Of a stretch of DNA of 64,000 nt, positions 41,361-64,000 are shown in pieces. This stretch comes from Hyposmocoma kahamanoa (Eukaryota; Arthropoda; Insecta; Lepidoptera; Cosmopterigidae): assembly GCF_003589595.1 (NCBI RefSeq), contig NW_020656077.1, positions 2,458,810-2,522,809 of the forward strand, read 5' to 3'. Within the stretch, counting starts at the first letter, position 1, and each line of letters starts with the position of its first letter. The notes below the pieces were generated by a model that was not told where the DNA came from, did no database searches, and worked only from the letters and a program-made list of their open reading frames with translations. Made by a program: the position numbers and the translations under genes.

Positions 41361-41363
41361 GCA

Positions 41364-41488
41364 AGGCTAGCACGACAAGGCGCAACTTATGTGAGAGCGA
41401 CATAAAGCGCGAGATCTCTATGCGAGAATGATAGTATCTCGCGCTATGTGTTGCTCTAGCGTTAGTCGCGCCCTGTCATGCTAGCCTA
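41364..41488. mobile_element. Foldback element (about 125 bp)
   Basis: Arms of about 53 bp: from AAGGCTAGCACGACAAGGCG to GCGCGAGAT at the left and the complement (from TAGGCTAGCATGACAGGGCG) at the right, with a 19-bp loop. Arms differ at several positions, so it is not recent. Confidence 0.75.
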
Positions 41489-41528
41489 CAGTGGACATAC
41501 GGTATGTGGATGTATACATAGAATGCAC

Positions 41529-41580
41529 TAGATAGGATCTCATATCACTCTTCGATTGTCCATACAATGAAAGAGTGGTT
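41529..41580. repeat. Small imperfect hairpin
   Basis: AGGATCTCATATCACTCTTC and the complement of AGGATCTCAAACCACTCTTT flank a 12-base loop. Confidence 0.5.
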
Positions 41581-41599
41581 TGAGATCCTGTGACATAAA

Positions 41600-43640
41600 A
41601 ATAGAGAATGACATAATAATGAGTGCATAATCCGTAAGTAGATAATTTTCACTTTTGGAATTCCTTGAAGACCTAACACTAAGGCTGAGTTTTATAAAAC
41701 AATGATTGAACTTTGCTGAAGTTTAAGAAAGAAATTACGGAGGTTGAGTTTCTTCCGTAATTCAATTTCTTGCTAAAACTTAGACAAATTCATTTTGTAA
41801 ATACGAAAAACTTGTTTACTTCACCATTTTTTGCTTATAAGGCGAATTCAAAGTTCGCTTTCAAAGTCTAAGCCTGAATGTTGAATACCTTGTTGTGTAT
41901 TTGCACAAAATTTGTTGTAGAATAATCTTATTATCCTTTTCTAAGTTGGTACCTATACATATAAGTCATTGTTTAGGTACCTAAAAGCTTCTAATATTTC
42001 AATAGCGGCAATTGACGTTGGTGTTGGCGCGCGAGGCGTGGAGGTGTAATTGCGTCTGACAGGGTTTCACTTTCAACAGTAGCTTTATTTATAAACAAGT
42101 TGCTATGAAATAATAGTTCGGACATAGTTATGCGTAATATGTAAACATAGAAGTAGTATGTGGAGGTGATTCATAGCCTGTTAGCAAAAATTGGTTGAAG
42201 AATTAGTTCTTTCTAATATCGACAATGCTTCCGAAAATCTTTTCGAGTCATATACACATTAAACATCGTCGAAACCGAGGAGATGATGAGTGGATGAAGA
42301 TGTTATTCTTAAACAAATTTTTCGAAGACATGCGGAACCACAATCTTCAAAGCATACAGCAAACAGAGATATCAAGTACCCCAGCAAAGTAGTGGGATGT
42401 ATGTGGATCGATACAATACATTTAATAGTTTCCCTGTTATTCCACTGTAGAACTCCAAATAATTGCCCCCAATCACTCACATCAAGATGAAACTCGGGTA
42501 GAGGCACCTATTTTGTCACACGGATAAACGCAATAAGCCTTTTTTGTAGATACAATCTATCTCTTAAATGAATTTTCCAGTTATGTCCCGCTTAATACTA
42601 TACGTAGAAACTAGAAAGTCCTACAAAAAAGATTTATTATTATTAAAGGTATATTTTTGCACGTGTAACTAGCTAAAAATACCGCACCTTCACAGCGTGT
42701 TACCGACTGGCGACAGACATTCCATGAAAAACCCTCCAGACAGACCAATACAAATAATTCATTGAATTTATTTTTATAGCTGTCGTCATGTCGTGTTTTT
42801 TTTTACTTTTTCCCTAAAAATTATTCATTTAAATACCTAGCGATTATTTGCCATTACATGTAGAGACATCTATTGGCAAAGGAAAGTACTTATTGTAAAA
42901 AATAAACGTTTGTGTCGCAGTCTATGGGCTTTATAACGAAGTACGCGAATAAAGTTGCCATAAAATAATATTTGCCTTTCCTTAAGGGACATTATTATGA
43001 TAATAATGACAAATAAATTCATCCATTTACATGTTGAATTACTTCATAACAAAAAATTAATAATAAAATGAATAGGTAACAAATTGCTCAACAAGGTGTA
43101 AAACGATCAGATTTGTTACACGTTTGTTACATGTTATTGGAATTAATGGAATTTAATTTTAATGATTTTCATAGTATTATGATCTTTGACGTTTATACAA
43201 CATTTTTATGGTTTGCTATACTTGTTTATTTCCATTGGAACATTCTTGCCTTTATTTTGGTCCTTCACAAATTCGTGACTCGCTTCGTTTGCTCAAATGT
43301 ATTATATTATATTATCATGACAATACTGCTAAGTAGGTTAAGCTTAATGACCTTTTATTTAGTTAAGCTCTTAGGAACTTATTTACTTACTTACTTTATA
43401 AAAAAAACTTAGATAACAAGTTACCACCTTCAATTTTTTGCAAAAATTAGAACACAATTTTTTACTGACGGAACTAGTAACCCACACAGAATATTATTTA
43501 ACATATCGGTAAAAATCATTTTTAACATGGTAACTCGTAACTTTTGTGTTTATTCGTATTTCTTTTTCCAATGAATATGTAAAATTGTACAAAACTGCTT
43601 TGTTATGTGTTGACGATTTGAAATCAGTTGTTAGTGACTT
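41600..43640. other. AT-rich intergenic DNA upstream of CHIC
   Basis: No gene or repeat recognised. The CHIC transcription start should lie near its end; no TATA box is evident. Confidence 0.4.
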
Positions 43641-43646
43641 ATTACA

Positions 43647-57357
<13,711 letters not shown>

Positions 57358-57599
57358 GGCCTTCGCAAGCTTCGCTTTACGTCTGTAAATATACAATTTT
57401 AACAAAACTTATTCTAATGCCTCAAGTCTCAACAACTGATCATATTCATCGTTAGCTAAAGCAAATAAACGTCAAGCTTTGTCCATGAAAGTACTATATG
57501 AGTAATGTAATCAAAGTTGTAAATAAGATATATATGTAACAAAAAGTGCATTAACATGGACAAATAAAATTATACCTATCTTAATTGCTTCCCTGTTAG

Positions 57600-59540
57600 A
57601 GATATACGTCACCATATGAAAATTGCAAGCTTCTATATATTACATAATTGATATAAGAAAGCGAGTGTTAACCTATTACAGTGTGTATAATTTATCGTTA
57701 AGATTAAGAGTTGAGACAGATCTAATGGTTGTTGAGATATTGTTATGAAAGTTGATATATTAAGTATATTTATGTATAAAAAGACGCTGGTAGAAACATG
57801 GAGGTCCATATAGGTGTCTCAGATAGAATAGGCTGAAATGTGTGCAGTTGATTAATGAAATTGTCTTAACTAAAACGTGTCGGATAATTTATACTGTCTG
57901 TAAGAAACCACCTTGGTTCACTACACTCTAAAACCAAAGACAGTCTTTTGATACGCAAGTGTAATAGAGCTTCAAATAATTCTCTGCCAGTCCATACCAT
58001 CTCATATTTACAATCGGCGATCGTGAGTAAATGGGATAAGAGAAGACGATTTTTTTTTAGTAATTTGATTCGAATTGACTTAGTTTATGATATCATGTTA
58101 ATTAACTGTACACTAAACTGAATATTAAGTGACCGCCCTAATGACATTGTTTCTTTTAAGTCTCTCTCGCTCTCCGAACGAGTGTTGGCGCGGTTTCCAT
58201 ACAATATGGTCAAGATACTAATATAAAATAAAACTGCGCCGCACTCGATCTGTGGCGCTCCTTAGGGCACCTTATTTGGACAAACACATTTTGGGTACAC
58301 ACTTATCAATACTTGACTTTTATTTGGCACGTGCAATAGGAATTATTTTTAATCGACTTTTTTATATTTTTAGCATGTTCAATGCGATATTGCTCTTTGT
58401 TTTTTTTTTTTTTGTAAACATTGCTCCAGATACTTTTTATCTGACAGTTTATGTTAAACATCCTATTTTGTAACTAGATCATATTTATATGACATAACCG
58501 AATATAGTCGTTGTTGTCTCTTATAGTTCTCATCAAAGTATTATTTTTTTGAGTAAAATCTTATTGACCGCAACGCTCATGGTGTTATAAAAATGTAAGG
58601 TGAATTTAAGACTAAGGAGATCTCAAAGTTACGGATTTGTAGTATAATATGGCGAGGCAGCGGATGTAAAATGTGGAGTAAGAGATCTGTCTTATGATTG
58701 TTGGTGTTTTATGTCGACTGTTTGCGCGCCGCAATTGGTTTCGCAGTTTCGTTGTAATCAAAATAAGCTTTGCTTGCGCGATTTAATGCTATATAAGTGA
58801 CATCATAATAAATGCGTCACCGAACATATATTAATACCTGTGATGGTTTGAGGCAAATTGCATAGCCGCGCGAGTTATAGCATTTATTCTTGTCTTTCAC
58901 TAACACAGAAAATCTGTTGGATTACATTACAATAAAAAAAAGGCAACGTCATACTTGGAAACAGTACGTAATCATGACAATGAAATGACACCATGTTGCC
59001 CAGAGCCTGCGCCCGCGCCGCTTTAACTTCATAAGCGTTGCTCAGAATTCAGGCTTTGTGCTTACTCTGCTTAGGTGCCGTGACTTAAAAATGCAGAGAA
59101 ATAGTTAGAAATAATAAGTGGTGTTTATAATTTTTGTTATAATAAATCAAACCTATTTTATGAAACTTCTAAACATGACTACAATGTAATATCACGGAAA
59201 GTACAAAAAGTAGGTTGTTTATGATTACTGGTTTAAAACAATCAAAATATGGCCTTAGCAAGAGCAAAATATCTCGTAAGTATGTATAGGATGTCTATGA
59301 AGTTAACGCCTACCTCAGGAACTTAAACTAGGCGTACTTTCACAAACCGATATACTAGTTAGGGCTAAAGCACATTTATTACCGCAGAATCGCATTAAGT
59401 GGGTCAGAGATAGGGGAGGGATTCTCTGTGATGTGCGCGAACGCCCGCGTATGCACGCGAACGGACGCGCCGCGTTGGAGCGCATACGGCCGCGTCAACC
59501 ACCAGTTATGTGAATTATATCATTAATGGTATAAGTTGAT
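57600..59540. other. Intergenic DNA between CHIC and the Tc1 element
   Basis: No gene seen. A CG-rich patch at 59425-59500 (GCGCGAACGCCCGCGT) stands out from AT-rich surroundings. Confidence 0.4.
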
Positions 59541-59548
59541 ACTAACTA

Positions 59549-60978
59549 CACACATCAAAAGTGTCTAGGGATCAAGTGAATATTTTTGAAGTAAAAATTA
59601 TTTAAGCAATATTTATCAAATCCAGTCTTCCAGGACGACTTCTTACTTTAATGCTTATGTTTTATTTAACCGCTTACCCCTATATTTAATTAAAATAAAC
59701 TAAAATTGATGTTTTTGCAAATTGTGGGAATAAACTCAATTTAACGGCGTCAATTAAATGACAAAAAAATGGCGAAAATGATGATTTTGCTCATTTTTAT
59801 TGTAAAGATAAGAAAATGAATAATCTGTATTTCCACCATTAACACCATCACATCACACAATTACAGCGATTTGGCATGCTTAAGATGAGTTCTTCAAAAG
59901 CACTTTGAGTAATGGCCGCCCATGTGTTTTGTAACAAGTCAAAATATTGTTGTAGAGTATGTACGGTATGCATACTCGGCACAGCTCTTCTTTGAAGCAT
60001 ATCCCATGCGTGCTCAATTGGATTGAGGTCTGGCGATTGAGCAGGCCACGGCAGAACGTTGATACGAGCTTCGGCAAGAATGCGTGTTACGACTCTAGCC
60101 GTGTGTGGACGTGTGTTGTCATGCATTAGTTGAAATGAATCACCCAACTGGCCTCGCAAAGGGATGATAACATCTGAAACAATCCTCTCTGCGTAAACTT
60201 GAGCATTGAAGTTACCCCTGATCCAAATGAGATCGGTTCTTCCGCCGATCCAAATACCGGCCCATATCATTATTGTTCCCCCAGCATATGGATGAACTTC
60301 CTGACAATATCTCAAACGTTCATGACGTCCAGATGTTCTCCAAACTCGAGTACGTCTTGTATCCGGTCTCATACCGAAGCGGAATTCATCCGAAAAGCAT
60401 ACATAGCGCCAGTCTTCTTCCTCCCAGTTTCTGTGTTCGCGAGCCCATCGTAAACGGGTCCTGCGATTGCAGGGTGCAATAGGTGGAACTCTGAGCGGCC
60501 TTCGGGATCGCAGACCCACTTCACGTAAACGATTTCGGATTGTTTGATCGCTTATTAGCAAGCCTGAGGAGCTGTGGAGCCTCGTAACCAACATCATGGC
60601 GGTCATGGTACGATTCCGTCGAGCAGTATTTTGGATATACCGGTCCTGTCTGCGAGTCGTGATGCGAGATCGTCCTCCATGTCGCTCGGCCACGCTGCCC
60701 GTCATGCGATAGCGCGTCCAGAGGCGACTTATGACGCTCTGTGTAGTGTTAAGAGTGAAAGCCACAGCACGTTGCCTGGAACCAGCTTCCAATCCACATT
60801 TCAATTCCACATTGACAATCGATTTTCTTCTTATTATCGAATTTTAAACAATATTTCTTATTTAAATGTTAAAACTCACTAAAAAGTATCAATAGCGATA
60901 CAAAAAAATTAATATAATTAACCCTAATTGCAGCAATACTCTTAAACGTACTTGATCCCTAGACACTTTTGATGTGTG
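59549..60978 (-). mobile_element. Tc1 transposon with perfect 29-bp TIRs
   Basis: The ends 59549-59577 and 60950-60978 are exact complements (CACACATCAAAAGTGTCTAG at the left). TA stands on both sides (59547-59548 and 60979-60980), the canonical target duplication. The 1430-bp length is usual for Tc1 elements. Confidence 0.95.
59848..60810 (-). CDS. Tc1 transposase, DD34E, ATG start missing
   Basis: A long undisrupted frame encodes two helix-turn-helix DNA-binding regions (ALEAG-like LEAGSRQRAVAFTLNTTQSV, then TMTAMMLVTRLHSSSG) and the DDE domain. Numbering from the GTG at 60810: Asp141 (CFSDEFRF), Asp231 (LMHDNTRPHTA) and Glu266 (SPDLNPIEHAWD), with 34 residues between the last two. The frame ends CNCVM. 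No ATG lies between the preceding in-frame stop and the first helix; the first Met is residue 36, inside the DNA-binding domain. Either the start codon mutated, a non-ATG codon is used, or the ATG is supplied elsewhere. Otherwise nothing is broken. Confidence 0.92.
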   Translation of the reverse strand: MELKCGLEAGSRQRAVAFTLNTTQSVISRLWTRYRMTGSVAERHGGRSRITTRRQDRYIQNTARRNRTMTAMMLVTRLHSSSGLLISDQTIRNRLREVGLRSRRPLRVPPIAPCNRRTRLRWAREHRNWEEEDWRYVCFSDEFRFGMRPDTRRTRVWRTSGRHERLRYCQEVHPYAGGTIMIWAGIWIGGRTDLIWIRGNFNAQVYAERIVSDVIIPLRGQLGDSFQLMHDNTRPHTARVVTRILAEARINVLPWPAQSPDLNPIEHAWDMLQRRAVPSMHTVHTLQQYFDLLQNTWAAITQSAFEELILSMPNRCNCVM

Positions 60979-61035
60979 TATTTTTTTATAAAAATAAACC
61001 AATGCTTAAGGTTTATTTTTAGAAAAATTATGTAG

Positions 61036-61165
61036 TTTAATTTCTTTTTTGTTGGAAAGGGGATACCTCAGTAGTAGTCCGATTGAAATTGACAATAGTC
61101 TACCTCTAAGTGTGGCAAATTAAAGGATGAATCCGGTTTAAACAAACTTTCGAAGTCGGTTATTG
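61036..61165 (+). repeat. Interspersed repeat family E, copy 2 (3' half)
   Basis: TTTGTTGGAAAGGGGATACC, a CTACCTCTAAGTGTGG block and the end CGAAGTCGGTTA match the 3' half of 17115-17395. The end is the complement of the family's AACCGACTTC start. Confidence 0.6.
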
Positions 61166-61286
61166 CCAAGCTTCTTTATATTTTATATTAAAAATACCTT
61201 TATTCCAATAAATTACGTTAAAATTAAACATAGTTTCATTCCAACAATTACATATTTCAATGGTAAAAATGGGTCTGAACCTGTCC

Positions 61287-61325
61287 CACTTATACTCTTA
61301 ATGTATAAGTGGGACTGATATGTAG
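61287..61325. repeat. Perfect 13-bp hairpin
   Basis: GTCCCACTTATAC and GTATAAGTGGGAC pair around TCTTAAT. CTGTCCCA-type sequence recurs nearby (about 61410) in inverse orientation. Confidence 0.7.
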
Positions 61326-61399
61326 TAATAAGGACCCTTATGTTATTATCCAATGGTGTAACTGGTATCAACTAGTGCCACCTACACAGTAACAGGTAT

Positions 61400-61910
61400 A
61401 AATGGGACAGGTTAGTACATCTAATATATAACCAGAAATAGAGATAAAATAAGCAACTCATCAGGCAAATGGTCCTTATATCACTTTTAAATATCAACTC
61501 TCGTTTGCGCTGAAACTACAAATTAGAAAACTGAAATAGTACAGCGCCAACAACTGACCTGTGTGTACGTCGCCTTTCGCCTTATATTCCAAAAATATTC
61601 TGTATTTATTGTAATAAAGATATATCTCTAACAATGGGGGGGCTATTCCATTTGGTGGCGTGGGAAAAACAGCAAAACATCTAACGGCAAAGCTCAAGTT
61701 AAACTGGTCGATTTAAAGTGAAACAATTGACGCCACCCGTCATTTGTTTCGAATTCGGGCTGGCTAATCGGAGTGCAGTTGTTACCGTAATGATTTGGCA
61801 TAATAGTTATCAAACAAATTAAATGATATTTCGTCTCTACTTCTGGTTATATACTCGAGGGGTTAGTACCACATAATTCAATGGTATAACTGGTCCTAAG
61901 ACGAATATGG
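61400..61910. repeat. Possible decayed foldback element
   Basis: ATATAACCAGAAATAGAGA (about 61428) and its near complement CTCTACTTCTGGTTATATA (about 61835) face each other. CAATGGT(G/A)TAACTGGT occurs on both sides (61351 and 61880), in the same direction. Confidence 0.4.
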
Positions 61911-61919
61911 TTGAACACG

Positions 61920-63780
61920 AACGCATCAAGACTATTCCGCATTAATAAGTTTGATGACACCCTTATTCTAAAGACTAATAAATAAGGTCATCGAGTTTGC
62001 GCTTCCACTTCATAGACAGATATTTTCATGTATACCGTATACGTAAGTTGTTCACATATATCCGTAATAGAGTCGCTATCCGATGCTATTTAATGTTAAT
62101 TGTTAATCTAAGAATATACATATAATGGGTGTTACGTAAAAACTGTACCTACTAAGAATTTTGATAAAATAGGCAACTCCAAACACTTTAATGTTTTCTT
62201 CTGGAGCTTCAGTTGTACATACTATCATTTTTCTTTAATGTGAAAATAAGTTCTTGCCTAGAATAAAGACTTACTACTACCGGTAGTAAGACTGGTAGAA
62301 ACGCGGGCAATGAACGTCTGAAACCAGCCTAATAATCGAGCGAGTGTGAATGAGAAGCAAAATATTTTAATCTTGCTTTGTATTTTGTGACAAACAACGA
62401 TTTCATCATTCAGAGTACTTTAACAGAAATAATGCAGATTAAATTAGATAAAATATTTATAATTGCTCAATTCGCTCAACTAAAACATTTTAGCGTAAAT
62501 CTACCGATTTGGGATGCCCATAAAACACTACGGTTATGCAAAGCCTCGCATTAATATAATGACCGTTCAATGTGCAATAACAACAAGACGTAGTAAGTTC
62601 GTCACTGCTATTTTTAACTGGACTATTGAGGTCTATTTTAAAAATCATCTGCGTGAAGATCTATGTATTTCTTTCTATTCACTCATAATGTTCAATCAGA
62701 ATTATTTGTGTTTTAAATATGTATTAATCGGAACGTTTAATATAAATAAAGTTATATATTATTATATTATGGTGTAGTATGACAGGTTATGCTTAAGATG
62801 TTGAAACTCTTTCACATTAGGGTGTGTAGCAGGAATAATAAATTGTAATTACGTGTTAACATAACAAAAATCAACTCAAGATATATTTTTCTCTATGATA
62901 TTGATTACTGAGAGGAACTAATGCGTAAACAAAAGATATGCTAGGACAATGTGCGGGACTGTGTTATTATATTAGAGAATTAGTTATATCGATTTTAGTG
63001 GTACGTATTCTACATTAGAAAACTCCACCCTCTTTTCCCTTTTCAACATGTTGTGCATATTATTTGTTTAGTAATCCTTTTGCTATAGACATAATTAAAC
63101 ACAATAAATGTATTATTAATCAATAAATGTTTTTGAAAAAGGTAAATATATTTCGGAATGTTGTCTTGCCACAGATAGGTTTTGATATCAACTTAACAAC
63201 GGTTGAAAAGCGAACAGGGTATGTTGACATTAAGTCGTAAAGTTAAGGAATTGTAAATACTTTAAGTAATAAAATATTTTTGTTCAAATAATAAATATCA
63301 CTACATGTGGCAAAAAAGTGTTTCATTGTAATTTTTTTTATCGAACCTGATGGCTGATGTTTTTGTTGTTTACTTTTATGAACCTATTCAAACCAAATGA
63401 GAAATGCGTTCAGCGTCCTCTATTCTTATTAATGATTTTCATAGTCTACAGGGAACTTGATTAAAACAAGAAATTATTAGCATTCCATTTTTATTATTTA
63501 TCGTATACATTACATTAACGGAGGTGAGAAAATACTTAAGGCACTTAAAATTATGGTCCCTTCAAATAATTAATACTTAAAATAAAATGACATAAAACTA
63601 ATAAACATTGATGAAAACATAATATGTGATGTACCTTGAATATGTGAAAGATATCGCTAATATTACGTCACGGTTAAAACTTGCGAGAGACCGACCAGTT
63701 TATAAATTATTAAGACTATTTTAAAGCTCTATTTACACTGCCGCGGAACCGAATGAAAGCCTATTTTTGTAAGCATGGCG
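61920..63780. other. AT-rich intergenic DNA
   Basis: No gene or repeat recognised; the 87-codon frame at 62514-62777 has no domain and lacks coding character. Confidence 0.45.
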
Positions 63781-63799
63781 AACTCTGAGTTATCTATGA

Positions 63800-63929
63800 C
63801 AATTGTGTAACGTACAAACTAGATACGAGCCGAAAAACAGGTCGCGCGTTTTCCGGAGAATACTCGTACAGTCTCGTGAATTCCCGCAGCTACCGTATCG
63901 TATCTAGTGTGTATGTTACACAATTGACA
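63800..63929. mobile_element. Foldback element at the window edge
   Basis: ACAATTGTGTAACGTACAAA...TAGATACGA and the complement of CAATTGTGTAACATACACAC...TAGATACGA form arms of about 35 bp around a CG-rich loop. Wider similarity (CGGAACCGAATG near 63743 and CGGAACGGAATG near 63979) suggests the element is larger and cut by the window end. Confidence 0.6.
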
Positions 63930-64000
63930 TGAAGTTCATTATGCTATGTACAATTTATTTACACAAATTCGATGCGGCGGAACGGAATGGAATGGAAGCG

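Noticed and set aside
43113..43412. 99-codon hydrophobic frame upstream of CHIC
   Set aside because: Composition is what AT-rich DNA gives in this frame (Phe, Leu, Ile, Tyr); no signal for a gene.

Overview
This is a window of animal nuclear DNA, almost certainly from a moth or butterfly (Lepidoptera). It is AT-rich, gene-sparse and repeat-dense. The gene models have GT-AG introns, four genes encode RR-2 cuticular proteins, and many of the interspersed repeats resemble families I know from lepidopteran genomes. All calls come from reading the sequence; no database search was run.

Genes, left to right: an RR-2 cuticular protein gene (+, 2524-3696); two intronless, intact paralogues of the outer dynein arm docking protein ODAD4/TTC25 (-, 6587-8380 and 14915-16696); a second RR-2 gene (-, 19937-20563); a divergent cytochrome c oxidase subunit 5B gene with a GC-AG intron (+, 22871-23756); a third RR-2 gene (-, 24544-25171); a fourth RR-2 gene with an extra intron inside the chitin-binding domain (-, 39347-40240); and a three-exon CHIC (cysteine-rich hydrophobic domain, Golgin A7/ERF4-like) gene that spans 13.7 kb (+, 43647-57357) with introns full of transposon debris. 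The cuticle genes share one design: TATA box, a first coding exon of 6-12 nt, a short intron, then the rest of the secreted protein. The ODAD4 pair points to motile axonemes (in insects, sperm), and the COX5B paralogue may also be sperm-biased; that is inference.

Mobile DNA fills much of the rest. Two DNA transposons are nearly complete: a Mutator-like (MULE/Phantom type) element with a FLYWCH finger, intact DDE triad, long identical terminal inverted repeats and a 9-bp target duplication (25662-27581), and a Tc1 element with perfect 29-bp inverted repeats and intact DD34E but no ATG at its start (59549-60978). Decayed elements include a complete-ended hAT copy (29395-32186), a rearranged hAT copy between 113-bp inverted arms (8498-10776), a mariner split by a CR1/Jockey-like LINE (3876-5990), a second LINE copy with target duplication inside a foldback element (35340-36240), a Ty3/Gypsy-type integrase region next to a 400-base assembly gap (32930-34270), a Penelope GIY-YIG tail, other LINE tails, tRNA-derived SINEs and several foldback/MITE families.

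The observation I consider most novel is a family of ultra-short elements, only 32-61 bp long, that begin CTTA and end TCTAAG and are flanked by 8-bp direct repeats (exact at 8525-8566 and 17154-17185, 7 of 8 at 10708-10749 and 17007-17067). One has visibly interrupted another common repeat. They look like the smallest possible hAT-type MITEs.
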